Positions 32,637-42,691 of a stretch of DNA of 53,483 bases are shown one piece after another. Each line of letters starts with the position of its first letter. The stretch's first letter is position 1. Below the pieces are notes generated by a model. It was not told where the DNA came from and searched no databases. It worked only from the letters and a program-made list of their open reading frames with translations. The DNA comes from Mycoplasmatota bacterium (GTDB lineage Bacteria; Bacillota_I; Bacilli_A; Acholeplasmatales; Acholeplasmataceae): contig JANKMU010000014.1 in the NCBI GenBank assembly GCA_024650045.1, positions 1 through 53,483 on the forward strand. Direction: 5' to 3'. Position numbers and translations under genes: made by a program.

Positions 32637-35045
32637 TTAGTTGGCAACGATATTAACTAACTTGTTGGGTATATGTACGACTTTTCTAATTGTTAAGCCC
32701 TCAACATGTTTACTAACATTTGGAATTTCTATTGCCATTTTTTTAACTTCTTCTGGATTCATATCTATTTTTGCTGTAAATCTAGCTCTTAATTTACCAT
32801 TGACTTGAACAACGATTTCAACTTCATCTTGAATTAAGTACTTTTCATTAAATGTTGGCCAATCTGAATAAATGAGTTCTTCATTTTGTTTTAAGATAGC
32901 TTGGTTAATCTCTTCAGTCATATGTGGGCATATTGGATTAAGTAGTTTTAACAACCCTCTTGCTTGTTCTTTTCCGATGGTTTGTAGCTTATAAACATCA
33001 TTAACAAAAATCATCATTTGACTGATTGCTGTATTAAATGCTAATTTTTCATAATCTTCAGTAACTTTCTTAACGGTTTGGTGGTAGCTTTGTCTTAACG
33101 CTTTAACTTCCTCATCTTCAATCGGAAAGTCAAACATTCTCCAAACACGTTCTAAAAATTTCTTAGATCCATTTAAGCCTTCTTCAGACCAAGGTTTATC
33201 AGCATCTAGTGGACCCATAAACATTTCATATAGGCGTAGTGCATCTGCTCCATGTGATTCAAAAATCTCATCAGGATTGACACCATTACCTTTAGACTTG
33301 CTCATCTTAGAATGATCACTACCTAAGATCATCCCTTGATTAAATAGTTTCTTAAATGGTTCAACGGTTGATAATAAACCAATGTCATGTAAGAATTTCG
33401 TCCAAAAGCGTGAATATAACAAGTGACCTACAGCATGTTCTGTGCCACCTACATATAAATCTACAGGTAACCATTTATCTAATAACTTCTTCGCTTCATC
33501 TGTATCTAGTGGAATCATCCCTAAATGATGTTTTAAGATATAACCGATAAAATACCAGGAACTACCAGCAAGTTGTGGCATGGTGTTCGTATCTCTTCTA
33601 CCTTTAATACCTTTATAATCAACATGTAGCCAATCATGAGCGTTTGCTAATGGGCTCTCTCCAGTACCACTAGGACGAATGTTTTTTAGTTTAGGAAGTT
33701 CTAGTGGTAATTCATCATCTTCTAGGATGTAGATGTTATCATCTTCATCATAGATAACAGGAAATGGTTCTCCCCAATATCTTTGTCTTGAAAAGACCCA
33801 ATCTCTTAATCTATACGTGTTATGTGCATAACCTTGTTTTGTTTTTTCTAAGTAATCAATAATTTTTGCTTTTGCTTCATTATTAAATAAACCATCAATA
33901 ATACCACTATTGAAATGCTTACCATCACCAGTAAATGCACCTTCTGCATCACTTTGGACAACTTCTACGATATCTAAGCCATGCACTTGTGCAAACTCAA
34001 AGTCTCTTTCATCATGTGCAGGAACAGCCATAACCGCACCTGTTCCATAATGTGGTAACACATAATCAGCAATCCAAATCGGTACTTTTTTATGATTTAA
34101 TGGATTAATCGCGTAAGATCCAGTAAAGACACCAGTCTTTGACTTATCCATTGCACGATCCATTTCATTTTTTTGTTTGGTTTGTTCGATATATTGCTTA
34201 ACTTCTTTTAACTCATCTTCAGTCGTTACTGTTAAGACCAAAGGATGTTCAGGAGCTAATACACAATAGGTTGCTCCATAGATGGTATCAGGTCTTGTAG
34301 TAAAGACTTCAAATGATTCATCTGAGTCATCTACTTTGAAGTTCATCATTGCGCCATTGGATTTGCCAATCCAATTTCTTTGCATTTCTTTTAAGTATTC
34401 TGGCCAATCAAGTTCCTCTAAGTCTTCAAGTAGACGATCTGCATATGCAGTGATGCGTAGCACCCATTGACGCATTGCTTTTTTAACGACAGGATAGTTT
34501 CCTCTCTCAGAAACCATTTTACCGTCTAAAAGCTCAATTTCATCGTTTGCAAGCACGGTACCTAAGCCTTCACACCAGTTAACTTCTACATCTTTTAAAA
34601 CGGCTAAACCATGTTCATACATTTTTTTGAAAATCCATTGTGTCCACTTGAAATAATTAGAATCAGCGGTTGCGAATTCTCTATCCCAATCAATACCTTT
34701 ACCAGACTCAATAATTTGTTTTTTAAAATGTATAATATTTTGATAGGTAAATTCTCTAGGGTCTTTACCTGTTGATAATGCATATTGTTCTGCAGGCAGA
34801 CCAAAAGCATCCCATCCCATTGGATGAAGCACATTATAGCCTTGCATTCTTTTAAATCTAGAAGTAATGTCTGTTGCAGTGTATCCTTCTAAATGTCCTA
34901 CGTGCAGCCCACTTGCTGATGGATAAGGAAACATATCTAAAACATAGAACTTTTCCTTTAATCGATCTTCTTGTGTTTTGAACAATTTTTGTTCATACCA
35001 GTAGCTTTGCCATTTCTTTTCAATTTCTTTAAAGTTATAAACCAT
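32637..35045 (-). CDS. leuS: Leucyl-tRNA synthetase
   Basis: 802 residues from ATG 35045 (GAAGG upstream); the longer frame start lacks a site. Class I synthetase: the HIGH region appears as [20 protein letters not shown], followed by an editing CP1 insertion ([20 protein letters not shown]), then KMSKSKGNG, an anticodon-binding helical domain and a small C-terminal domain. No leader riboswitch is seen; a promoter lies 28 nt upstream. The synthetase serves tRNA-Leu species including that at 12977. Confidence 0.97.
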   Translation of the reverse strand: MVYNFKEIEKKWQSYWYEQKLFKTQEDRLKEKFYVLDMFPYPSASGLHVGHLEGYTATDITSRFKRMQGYNVLHPMGWDAFGLPAEQYALSTGKDPREFTYQNIIHFKKQIIESGKGIDWDREFATADSNYFKWTQWIFKKMYEHGLAVLKDVEVNWCEGLGTVLANDEIELLDGKMVSERGNYPVVKKAMRQWVLRITAYADRLLEDLEELDWPEYLKEMQRNWIGKSNGAMMNFKVDDSDESFEVFTTRPDTIYGATYCVLAPEHPLVLTVTTEDELKEVKQYIEQTKQKNEMDRAMDKSKTGVFTGSYAINPLNHKKVPIWIADYVLPHYGTGAVMAVPAHDERDFEFAQVHGLDIVEVVQSDAEGAFTGDGKHFNSGIIDGLFNNEAKAKIIDYLEKTKQGYAHNTYRLRDWVFSRQRYWGEPFPVIYDEDDNIYILEDDELPLELPKLKNIRPSGTGESPLANAHDWLHVDYKGIKGRRDTNTMPQLAGSSWYFIGYILKHHLGMIPLDTDEAKKLLDKWLPVDLYVGGTEHAVGHLLYSRFWTKFLHDIGLLSTVEPFKKLFNQGMILGSDHSKMSKSKGNGVNPDEIFESHGADALRLYEMFMGPLDADKPWSEEGLNGSKKFLERVWRMFDFPIEDEEVKALRQSYHQTVKKVTEDYEKLAFNTAISQMMIFVNDVYKLQTIGKEQARGLLKLLNPICPHMTEEINQAILKQNEELIYSDWPTFNEKYLIQDEVEIVVQVNGKLRARFTAKIDMNPEEVKKMAIEIPNVSKHVEGLTIRKVVHIPNKLVNIVAN

Positions 35046-35073
35046 ATAAGTACCTTCTTTCAGTGCTATATCT

Positions 35074-35101
35074 ATTATATAAAAAAAAAGCATTTTTTCA
35101 A
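35074..35101 (-). promoter_or_regulatory. Promoter of leuS
   Basis: Minus-strand -35 TTGAAA (35101-35096), 16-bp spacer with a run of T, -10 TATAAT (35079-35074). It follows directly on the acpP terminator. Confidence 0.65.
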
Positions 35102-35131
35102 ACAAAAAAAGGGAATTTCGGTTCCCCTTTT
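35102..35131 (-). terminator. Terminator of acpP
   Basis: The stem AAAGGGGAA/TTCCCTTT (one bulged base) is followed by TTTTTTTG on the minus strand, 5 nt beyond the acpP stop. Confidence 0.8.
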
Positions 35132-35135
35132 GCTT

Positions 35136-35363
35136 TTAGTTTAATGCTTCGATGTAATTTACTAAGTCTCCGACAGTTTTAATGTTTTGTGCTTCCTCGT
35201 CACTAACTTGTACTGAGAACTCATCTTCAATGTTCATAATAAGTTCAACAGCATCAATTGAATCAGCCCCAAGGTCTTCTGCCAATCTTGCTTGCATTGT
35301 AATCTTTTCTTCTGGAACGTTAAGTTCCTCCATAATCATTTCCTTAATGCGCTCAAATATCAT
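35136..35363 (-). CDS. acpP: Acyl carrier protein
   Basis: 75 residues, acidic, a typical four-helix ACP. The phosphopantetheine site is the Ser in LGADSIDAVELIM (Ile instead of the commoner Leu after Ser). It carries acyl chains for lipid synthesis; here it is a single gene with a strong promoter and terminator rather than part of a fab cluster. The start has AAGGAGG. With fakA it belongs to lipid supply, where ACP-dependent and acyl-phosphate routes meet. Confidence 0.96.
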   Translation of the reverse strand: MIFERIKEMIMEELNVPEEKITMQARLAEDLGADSIDAVELIMNIEDEFSVQVSDEEAQNIKTVGDLVNYIEALN

Positions 35364-35392
35364 GTCTACATCCTCCTTATTTCAGCAACGTT

Positions 35393-35421
35393 ATTATAAG
35401 TCATTTTTGGTAAAAAGTCAA
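35393..35421 (-). promoter_or_regulatory. Strong promoter of acpP
   Basis: Near-consensus: minus-strand -35 TTGACT (35421-35416), 17-bp spacer, -10 TATAAT (35398-35393). The region from here to 35544 holds only an A/T-rich hairpin and no gene. Confidence 0.8.
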
Positions 35422-35544
35422 TTCTTAAATAAAAGTTTTTTGAAGTTCAAAGTATTTTTATCGAAAATGCACTTGTTAAAGCTAATCCTTAAGTGTTTAG
35501 CACATTTTTTTACATTTTTTGTGAAAATGTAAAATCTCAATATT

Positions 35545-36552
35545 TTAGAATTTTGATGGAAATATTCCTTGATCAACAAGTTTTCTAAAATGCCATTGGT
35601 CATGCGTTTCATTATCTACTTTATAATTCCAAAAATAGTAACCGTATCCTTGCGTATATGCATATAGTTGTAAATATGCCATTAATCTTGTATATAAATC
35701 TTCATTAAAACTATTATCTTTTTGTAAGGTGTCAAATTTAAGACCTAATGACCACTCACCAACAATAACTGGAATGAATTTATTGATTTCTCTAATCATG
35801 GGTATACGATCATTAATGATTCTATCAATATGCATATCCATCGTCCCATGAATTAAACCATGATCAAATACATGATACAAATGAACATCAAAAATAACAT
35901 TTTTCATTTCATTTGATTTGAAAAATGGTTCCCAAGAAGAATCTGTTGGACGAAAGGCGTCGTGAAAAACAATAGGTTTATCTGTAATTGCTCTTATTTT
36001 GGTATAAGCATCCTTATAAAAATCTTGGATGATTTTCATATCAATGGTCTTAAAAGGTTCATTTAAGACTTGAATACCCCAAAACGATGGTTCATCTATG
36101 AATGTTTTAGTAATAAACTCTAGACGATCAACTGTTAAGTCAATGTTTTTTTGGTCTAGATGCCATTCCATCACATTTTGAATACCACCATTGTCAAAAC
36201 CATTTTGACAACCAGGTGCTGTATGTAAATCAATTAAGACATTTAATCCAACTTCTGTTGCCCATTTCATTGCACGCTTAATATAAGGTAGTGCACTAAA
36301 GTATGGTGGATTACCTTCTAGCCACCAAGGAACTGGTAATCTAACTGAATTAATACCAACATTTTTTAAAAAAACAAAATCATCTTTAGTAATAAAGGTT
36401 TCCCAATGTTTAATAAGTTCTTCTTTAGCATTTGGTTTTAATGTAGAAAACCCAGTTTCATCATTTGAATTGATATCTTTAAACAAACTTGGTTTCATCC
36501 ACTGCTCTAAAACAAACCAACCACCTAAATTTACACCTTTAATTTTATCCAT
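35545..36552 (-). CDS. GH5-type glucanase, exo-beta-1,3-glucanase-like
   Basis: 335 residues from ATG 36552 (GGAGA 5 nt upstream; further ATGs at 36576 and 36564 are possible). A cellulase-type (beta/alpha)8 barrel: KGVNLGGWFVLEQWM at the start is typical of exo-1,3-glucanases; IDLHTAPG follows; the acid/base Glu is in QVLNEPF and the nucleophile Glu in VIVGEWSLGL. There is no signal peptide, so it acts inside the cell, probably on imported short beta-glucosides. It is the third gene of the alpha-glucosidase-malQ operon, 35 nt after malQ, which is an odd place for a beta-glucan enzyme. Confidence 0.85.
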   Translation of the reverse strand: MDKIKGVNLGGWFVLEQWMKPSLFKDINSNDETGFSTLKPNAKEELIKHWETFITKDDFVFLKNVGINSVRLPVPWWLEGNPPYFSALPYIKRAMKWATEVGLNVLIDLHTAPGCQNGFDNGGIQNVMEWHLDQKNIDLTVDRLEFITKTFIDEPSFWGIQVLNEPFKTIDMKIIQDFYKDAYTKIRAITDKPIVFHDAFRPTDSSWEPFFKSNEMKNVIFDVHLYHVFDHGLIHGTMDMHIDRIINDRIPMIREINKFIPVIVGEWSLGLKFDTLQKDNSFNEDLYTRLMAYLQLYAYTQGYGYYFWNYKVDNETHDQWHFRKLVDQGIFPSKF

Positions 36553-36587
36553 AGTTGTCTCCATTTCATTGTTCAAAAAGGATAGAT

Positions 36588-38069
36588 TTAACTATCCTTT
36601 GTTTGATCTCTTCCATATAATATTGTAAATGATTTAATCTTATTTCTCAAATCTTTAGATAATTCTTCTTTTAATAATCGCCATTTCCAGTTATCACCAG
36701 TTGTTGATGGGATGTTCATTCTGCCTTCTTCGCCTAGGTGTAGATAATCTTGCATCGGAATAATAACTGTATCAGCAACACATGCCATCGTTGCCTTAAT
36801 GAGGCTATCAACTGGGCTACCATCACCTTGGTGATTAATATAGTTTAGACAATATTCTAAATCTTTTTTAGGTAAGTTTTTAAACCAAGTCTTTGTTGTT
36901 TCATTATCATGAGTTCCTGTATAGGCAATTAAATTTTTATGATATAGATGTGGAATATAATCACTTTCTTCTCTTGAATCAAATGCAAACTGCAAAAGTT
37001 TCATACCAGGAAATCCTGTTTTTTCAAGAAGTTTTCTAACCTCTGGTGTAACCACACCTAAGTCTTCAGCAATAATATTAACACAACCTAATTTTTCTTT
37101 AATGACTTCAAATATTTTGATACCAGGACCCTTTTTCCATTCTCCATTTTTAGCAGTTTTTTCACCATAAGGTACGCTATAAAAGTTTTGGAAGCCAATA
37201 AAATGATCAATTCTAATCCAATCAAAGAGTTCCATAGATGATTGAACACGGTCAACCCACCATTTGAAATCTTCTTTTTCTAATGTTTTCCAATCATATA
37301 ATGGATTTCCCCATAACTGACCATCTTTGGAGAAGTTGTCTGGTGGCACACCTGCAACATGAATTGGTAGTTTTTCTTCATCCAAATCAAAGTATTTAGG
37401 ATTTGCCCAAACATCACTACTGTCATAGGATACATAAATTGGCATATCACCAATAATCATAATGCCTTTATTGTTCGCATACGTTTTTAATTTAGACCAT
37501 TGTTCATAAGCTTTAAATTGTAAAAACTCATAGAACTCAATATCTTCTTTCAACATGGTGCGATATTTTTTCATGGTTTCAGGATCTCTTAATCTTAAAT
37601 CTTCTTCCCAATAAAGCCATGATGCACCAAGATGATGAACTTTGATTGCCATAAAAAGAGCGTAATCAACTAACCAATTTTGATTTTGCTTAACAAACTT
37701 TATGTAATCTGGACTTTTTAAATCGAAGCGATGAAATGCTTTTTTTAAGATGTTAAAACGTTCATCATACATTTCTTTATACTCAACATATCTTGGAGAG
37801 ATAAAGGTTGCTTGAATTTCATTTTTATGGAGTAATCCTTCTTTGATTAAAATATCTAAATCAATAAAGTATGGATTATTCGCAAATGCAGAAAATGTTT
37901 GATATGGAGAATCTCCATAAGATGTTGGACCTAATGGTAAAATTTGCCAAAATGATTGTTTACTTTCAAAAAGAAAGTCAACAAATTCATAAGCAGCTTT
38001 TCCAAAGGTTCCGATGCCATAGTTGCTTGGTAAGCTTGAAATATGTAATAATATACCGCTTTTTCTCAT
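36588..38069 (-). CDS. malQ: 4-alpha-glucanotransferase (amylomaltase)
   Basis: 493 residues, GH77. Signatures: LLHISSLPSNYGIG at the N-terminus, SFWQILPLGPTSYGDSPY, nucleophile Asp in WIRIDHFIGF, acid/base Glu in IIAEDLGVVTPEV and the third Asp in TGTHDNETTKTW. It transfers maltodextrin segments, releasing glucose and longer chains for the phosphorylase. No signal peptide: cytoplasmic. It starts inside the 3' end of the alpha-glucosidase gene (4-nt overlap). Confidence 0.96.
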   Translation of the reverse strand: MRKSGILLHISSLPSNYGIGTFGKAAYEFVDFLFESKQSFWQILPLGPTSYGDSPYQTFSAFANNPYFIDLDILIKEGLLHKNEIQATFISPRYVEYKEMYDERFNILKKAFHRFDLKSPDYIKFVKQNQNWLVDYALFMAIKVHHLGASWLYWEEDLRLRDPETMKKYRTMLKEDIEFYEFLQFKAYEQWSKLKTYANNKGIMIIGDMPIYVSYDSSDVWANPKYFDLDEEKLPIHVAGVPPDNFSKDGQLWGNPLYDWKTLEKEDFKWWVDRVQSSMELFDWIRIDHFIGFQNFYSVPYGEKTAKNGEWKKGPGIKIFEVIKEKLGCVNIIAEDLGVVTPEVRKLLEKTGFPGMKLLQFAFDSREESDYIPHLYHKNLIAYTGTHDNETTKTWFKNLPKKDLEYCLNYINHQGDGSPVDSLIKATMACVADTVIIPMQDYLHLGEEGRMNIPSTTGDNWKWRLLKEELSKDLRNKIKSFTILYGRDQTKDS

Positions 38070-39763
38070 AGTTTCTCCTTAACCTCAAACACGATAGATT
38101 CATAAGGTTTTAAATATATGGTTTGGTTTTTTATCGATTGTTTTTGATAATTACTTATCACTTTGTTAATCATCTCATATGATGATAAATCATATTTCAA
38201 TTTTTTTCTAGAAAATGAGTTGATGATTAATAAGGTTTGATCTTTCAATATTCGTTTATATGTATAAAGATTTTGGTCATCTGGATCGAGTAGTTGATAC
38301 TCGCCATAGATGATTACATCACGATACTTGCTGTTTTTTCTTAAATCAATCAATCTTTGATAATGATACCATAAAGAATCTTGATCTTTTAGATTTTTTT
38401 CAACATTAATTGTTTTATAATTAGGATTAACCATCATCCATGGTTTCTCAGTTGAAAATCCTGCGTAGATGTCATTAGACCATTGCATTGGGGTTCTAGG
38501 GTTATCCCTTGATCTTAATGCTGCTTTCTTTAATGCCTTGACAGGGTCATCAGGTTCTTTTTCTAGGTGATACCGGTAAGTACCGACACTTGAGATGTCA
38601 TTAAACTGACTAACATCTTCAAATGGAAAATTGGTCATTCCAATTTCTTCACCTTGATAAATAAAAGGTGTCCCTCTCATCATGTGTAATGCAGTAGCAA
38701 GCATCTTGCCTGATGCTTTTGGAAATTTATAATCCCCATATTGACTCATTAAACGTGGTTGATCATGATTAAGCCAGTTTAGAGGAAGCCATCCAATATC
38801 TTTAAAAGATTCTTGCCATTTGTTAAAAACAGATTTTAATAATACAACATTGGTTTTTAATTGTTTAGTACTTGTGACTTCGTGTAGGTTATTACACCAA
38901 TTATGGTCAAAATTAAAAACCATCGATAGTTCATCTCTATCAAATGAGGCATATTTAATACCTTGATCAATGGATGCTGCTCCACCGACTTCTCCTATTG
39001 TTAGACAGTCATATTTAGAAAAGACTTCTTGATTTAATTTTTTAAGATAATCATGAACCTTAGGAAGATTTGAAAACTTATGCCAATCTAACGGATAACG
39101 ATCTGTTGATCCTTTAACATCTTCATATTCAGCTCGATCAAGATGAGATACAGCATCAATTCTAAATCCATCAATACCTTTATCTAACCATTTTTTAGCA
39201 ATTTGAATCATTTCATCATGAACTTTTTCGTTCTTCCAATTTAGATCAGGCATTTTGTCTGAAAAAATCTTCATATAGTAACTATCTGTTGGTTCATCAT
39301 ATTTCCAACAACTGCCACCAAAAAAAGAACCCCAATTGGTTGGTTCAATCTTTTGCCCATCTTTTTGTCTACCTTCATGCCAAATATAATAATCACGATA
39401 TGGGTTATCAACTGACGATCTAGACTCAATAAACCAAGGATGTTCGTCAGATGTATGATTTAAGACAAAGTCCAAAATGACTTTAATCCCTAATTGATGA
39501 GCTTTCTCAATGAGCTTATTAACATCATCCATCGTTCCAAACTCTTTGGCAACATCAAAAAAGTTTCTGACATCATAGCCATTATCATCCATTGGTGAAT
39601 CGTAAAACGGACATATCCAGATTAAATTGACACCTAAATCTTTTAAGTATTCAAGTTTTTGATAGATGCCATTTAAATCACCTATACCATCATCATTACT
39701 ATCAAAAAAGCTTTTAGGATAGATTTGATATCCGATGCTTTCCATCCACCATTTTTTGTCCAT
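38066..39763 (-). CDS. malL: GH13 alpha-glucosidase (oligo-1,6-glucosidase family)
   Basis: 565 residues. GH13_31-like: NVLNHTSDEHPW (as VLNHTSDEHPW), MPDLNW, nucleophile region GFRIDAVSH, Glu in TIGEVGG and WLNHDQPR. The residue after the nucleophile Asp is Ala, whereas alpha-1,6-acting members usually have Val; this points to alpha-1,4-linked maltooligosaccharides (inferred from family knowledge). It is cytoplasmic and makes glucose from maltose and short dextrins. First gene of the malL-malQ-GH5 operon, with its promoter divergent from the neopullulanase gene. Confidence 0.92.
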   Translation of the reverse strand: MDKKWWMESIGYQIYPKSFFDSNDDGIGDLNGIYQKLEYLKDLGVNLIWICPFYDSPMDDNGYDVRNFFDVAKEFGTMDDVNKLIEKAHQLGIKVILDFVLNHTSDEHPWFIESRSSVDNPYRDYYIWHEGRQKDGQKIEPTNWGSFFGGSCWKYDEPTDSYYMKIFSDKMPDLNWKNEKVHDEMIQIAKKWLDKGIDGFRIDAVSHLDRAEYEDVKGSTDRYPLDWHKFSNLPKVHDYLKKLNQEVFSKYDCLTIGEVGGAASIDQGIKYASFDRDELSMVFNFDHNWCNNLHEVTSTKQLKTNVVLLKSVFNKWQESFKDIGWLPLNWLNHDQPRLMSQYGDYKFPKASGKMLATALHMMRGTPFIYQGEEIGMTNFPFEDVSQFNDISSVGTYRYHLEKEPDDPVKALKKAALRSRDNPRTPMQWSNDIYAGFSTEKPWMMVNPNYKTINVEKNLKDQDSLWYHYQRLIDLRKNSKYRDVIIYGEYQLLDPDDQNLYTYKRILKDQTLLIINSFSRKKLKYDLSSYEMINKVISNYQKQSIKNQTIYLKPYESIVFEVKEKL

Positions 39764-39790
39764 GTTATAAACTCCTTTGACTACAGTTTC

Positions 39791-39866
39791 ATTTTATCAT
39801 ATGTACTATATGTATAGAATAATGTTAGCGGTTTCATATTTTATATTTTTATCGGCGTGATATAAT
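39791..39866. promoter_or_regulatory. Divergent promoters around a cre/LacI-type operator
   Basis: The operator TGAAACCGCTAACA (39836-39823, minus strand) matches the cre consensus TGWAANCGNTNWCA at every position. To the right, the plus-strand extended -10 TGATATAAT (39858-39866) serves the neopullulanase gene. To the left, the minus-strand extended -10 TGATAAAAT (TAAAAT 39796-39791) serves malL. Neither has a good -35; the operator lies 24 and 26 nt from the two -10 boxes. Confidence 0.75.
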
Positions 39867-39882
39867 GATTTTGGTGATAATT

Positions 39883-41676
39883 ATGAATAAATTGGCTTTA
39901 TGGCATAATGCGAAATCAGAATACTCTTATGCCTATGATTCAAAAACGCTTCACATCATGCTTCGAACAGCTAAAAATGATATCGATAAAGTCCATATCA
40001 TTTATGGAGATCCTTTTTCTTGGATTAATAATCAAGCGGGAAAAACTGTCTGGAAAAATGAAAAAATAGAAATGAAAAAACGTTATCAAACCGATGACTT
40101 CGATTTTTATTTTATTGAAATAAGACCACCATACTTGAGAACTAAGTATGCTTTTTTACTTGAAAATAAAGATCAGTTTTTATTTGGATCGAAAAGAGTT
40201 AAAACCATTGAGTCAAAAGATGATTTATATGACCTTTTTGATTTAAGTGAATACTTTAATTTTCCTTACTTAAATCATGAAGATTTACACAATACACCAA
40301 GTTGGGTTAAAGATACTGTTTGGTATCAAATCTTTCCTGATCGTTTTAATAGCCAAAGTAAAAACAGCAAACTTATGTGGGGGAAACTTCCTGTAAATAA
40401 CCACGAATTTTATGGTGGTGATTTACTAGGTGTTATTGATAAACTGGATTACTTAAAAGATTTAGGTATAACTGGTATTTATTTTACACCAATTTTTAAA
40501 GCTCCTTCTGCTCATAAATACGATACAGAAGATTATTTCAAAATTGATCCACAATTTGGTACGAACGAAGATTTTGGATTATTAGTTGAAGAAGCTCATA
40601 AAAGAAATATTAAAGTCATGCTTGATGGCGTATTTAACCATAGTGGTTATTATCATCCGTTTTTTCAGGATGTTGTTAAAAACGGTGAACATAGTGAATA
40701 TAAAGACTGTTTTTTCATCGATAAACATCCTGTTATCAATTTTCCATTAGATAACAATGGAAAACCCATTAATTATTTTGGTATTGATTTAAACTTAAAA
40801 ACATTCGCATTTACACCACATATGCCTAAGTGGAATACATCGAATCCTATTGTAGAAAAACATTTGCTTGATTGTATTGCATATTGGATTGAAAAATATG
40901 ACATTGATGGCTGGAGACTAGATGTATCCAATGAGATTAGTCATGACTTTTTAAGACAAATCAAAAAAGTGAGTAGACGGACTAAGAAAGATACATTTAT
41001 CCTAGGCGAAAATTGGGACTCTTCAATCCCTTGGTTACACGGTGACCAATTAGATTCTGTTATGAATTATGACTTAAGCTATCCTATATGGAAATATATA
41101 GAACACAAAATAGATTTATCAACATTTAAGAATATGGTAACCATGTATTTAGCACAAACCCCTAAAAACGTGATGGAAAACATGTTTAACCTTGTTGGAA
41201 GTCATGATACCATTCGGATTAAAAGACGTCTAAAAGACGATGTTAGAAGGGTTAAACTCAGTTATTTACTCATGTTTCTATCAGCTGGTGCACCTAATAT
41301 CTATTATGGTGATGAAATTGGAATGACTGGAGAACATGATCCTGATAACCGCAGATGCATGTTATGGGATAAAAAAGATCAAGATCTAGACTTCTATAAC
41401 TTCACAAAACGTTTAATTGAATTAAGACAAATGCATCCTTCATTTATTGATTATGATTATCATTTCATTGATTTAGATATTTTAGCGTTTAGAAAAACAA
41501 CAAAAAATGATGAGATTCTTGTTTTAATCAATAATGGTGAAAAGACAAATGTTGAACTTCCTAAAGATCTTATTGGTACTTACTTAGACATGATTACAAA
41601 TGAAAAAGTTGAACTTCATGATAAAATAACACTAGAAGCATACCAATACCTACTTCTAGAAAAGGGGTCTATATGA
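39883..41676 (+). CDS. Neopullulanase/cyclomaltodextrinase-type GH13 enzyme
   Basis: 597 residues from ATG 39883 (GGTGAT upstream). An N-terminal CBM34-like beta domain (about 1-125) is followed by a GH13_20 catalytic barrel: WYQIFPDRF, LDGVFNHSG, nucleophile Asp in IDGWRLDVSNE, Glu in ILGENWDS, HD in LVGSHDTIRI. It hydrolyses cyclodextrins, pullulan and maltodextrins, usually as an N-domain-swapped dimer, inside the cell. It overlaps the LacI-type regulator gene by 4 nt (ATGA), so enzyme and regulator are made together. Confidence 0.9.
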   Translation: MNKLALWHNAKSEYSYAYDSKTLHIMLRTAKNDIDKVHIIYGDPFSWINNQAGKTVWKNEKIEMKKRYQTDDFDFYFIEIRPPYLRTKYAFLLENKDQFLFGSKRVKTIESKDDLYDLFDLSEYFNFPYLNHEDLHNTPSWVKDTVWYQIFPDRFNSQSKNSKLMWGKLPVNNHEFYGGDLLGVIDKLDYLKDLGITGIYFTPIFKAPSAHKYDTEDYFKIDPQFGTNEDFGLLVEEAHKRNIKVMLDGVFNHSGYYHPFFQDVVKNGEHSEYKDCFFIDKHPVINFPLDNNGKPINYFGIDLNLKTFAFTPHMPKWNTSNPIVEKHLLDCIAYWIEKYDIDGWRLDVSNEISHDFLRQIKKVSRRTKKDTFILGENWDSSIPWLHGDQLDSVMNYDLSYPIWKYIEHKIDLSTFKNMVTMYLAQTPKNVMENMFNLVGSHDTIRIKRRLKDDVRRVKLSYLLMFLSAGAPNIYYGDEIGMTGEHDPDNRRCMLWDKKDQDLDFYNFTKRLIELRQMHPSFIDYDYHFIDLDILAFRKTTKNDEILVLINNGEKTNVELPKDLIGTYLDMITNEKVELHDKITLEAYQYLLLEKGSI

Positions 41677-42653
41677 TGAAACCTACTATTCGTGACGTTG
41701 CTAAAAAAGCAAACGTTAGTGTTTCAACAGTCTCTCGCGTTATTAATCAAAAAGGTTATGTCCACGAAGAAACTAAAGTACTTGTCAATAAGATCATTAA
41801 AGACTTGGGATTTATTCCTAACCAATTAGCAAGAAGCTTAACCAGTCGAAGTTCTAAAATTATCGGTGTAATCGTTCCTCATATCGGTCCATCTTTTTAT
41901 GGTGAACTCTTAGAAGGTATCGAATCACAAGCCGCAGCATATGGCTATAAAATTATGTTTTGCCATACTCAAGATGATCCAGATCGTGAACTTGAGTACT
42001 TGCAGTTTTTTGAACAATATAACATTGAAGGCTTAATTATCGCATCCAACTTTTCGAATCGTGATAAATTAGCTGAATTAAATATACCTGTCGTTACAGT
42101 CGACCATATTTTAGATGAAAACATTCCATCAATTACTTCTGACAATGTCAAAGGTGGTGGACTTGCAGCAACTAAACTGATTGAAACTGGTGCAAGAAAC
42201 ATTATTTTATTTAGAGGACCTTCATTTCTTTTAACAACGATGGAACGTACCATTGGATTTTTAAATGAAAGTAAAAAACATGATTTATTTGTCGATATAT
42301 TTGATTTCGATTTACTCTTCCCTGATTTTAAATTGATTGAAGAAATTTTAAAAAACAATCCTCATGTTGATGGTATCTTCGCATTCTCAGATACGCTAGC
42401 TTTCGCAACCTTAAACATTTTGCAAAAACTAGGCAAAAAAGTACCTCAAGATGTTTCACTCATCGGTTATGACAATACACCTTACAGCAATTGGGTAACA
42501 CCATCAATAACAACGGTTCATCAGTCCGTTAACTTTATGGGTAAACAATCATTTATTAACTTAACTAGGTTAATCCGTGGTGTTGAACTAGATAGTTTAC
42601 ATGATATTATCGATGTTAAACTTGTCGAAAGAGAAACTACTAAATCTAAATAA
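41673..42653 (+). CDS. LacI-family transcriptional regulator of the maltodextrin locus
   Basis: 326 residues (ATG 41676 is an equally good start). N-terminal LacI helix-turn-helix: TIRDVAKKANVSVSTVSRVI, hinge NQLARSLTSRSSKIIGVIVP, then a periplasmic-binding-protein-like sensor domain. The sensor would bind a maltodextrin or sugar phosphate. Its position in the locus and the matching operators at 39823 and 50246 make it the probable local MalR-type regulator. The operators also fit the cre consensus, so CcpA control is an alternative, but no HPr-Ser46 interaction can be judged here. Confidence 0.9.
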   Translation: MMKPTIRDVAKKANVSVSTVSRVINQKGYVHEETKVLVNKIIKDLGFIPNQLARSLTSRSSKIIGVIVPHIGPSFYGELLEGIESQAAAYGYKIMFCHTQDDPDRELEYLQFFEQYNIEGLIIASNFSNRDKLAELNIPVVTVDHILDENIPSITSDNVKGGGLAATKLIETGARNIILFRGPSFLLTTMERTIGFLNESKKHDLFVDIFDFDLLFPDFKLIEEILKNNPHVDGIFAFSDTLAFATLNILQKLGKKVPQDVSLIGYDNTPYSNWVTPSITTVHQSVNFMGKQSFINLTRLIRGVELDSLHDIIDVKLVERETTKSK

Positions 42654-42660
42654 GCAAACA

Positions 42661-42691
42661 AAAAGCAGTTCGGCGAACTGCTTATTTTTTT
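42661..42691. terminator. Bidirectional terminator between the LacI gene and glgB
   Basis: Perfect 9-bp stem AAGCAGTTC/GAACTGCTT with a GGC loop. On the plus strand it is followed by ATTTTTTT; on the minus strand by TTTTTGTTTG. It overlaps the glgB stop. Confidence 0.85.

Noticed and set aside
35046-35135. Possible T-box leader for leuS
   Set aside because: The leader is only a few dozen bases and has no AAGGTGGTACCGCG-type sequence.
35500-35535. Hairpin TTTTACATTTT/AAAATGTAAAA after the GH5 gene
   Set aside because: A/T-only stem with no T-run on the minus strand; terminator activity is doubtful.
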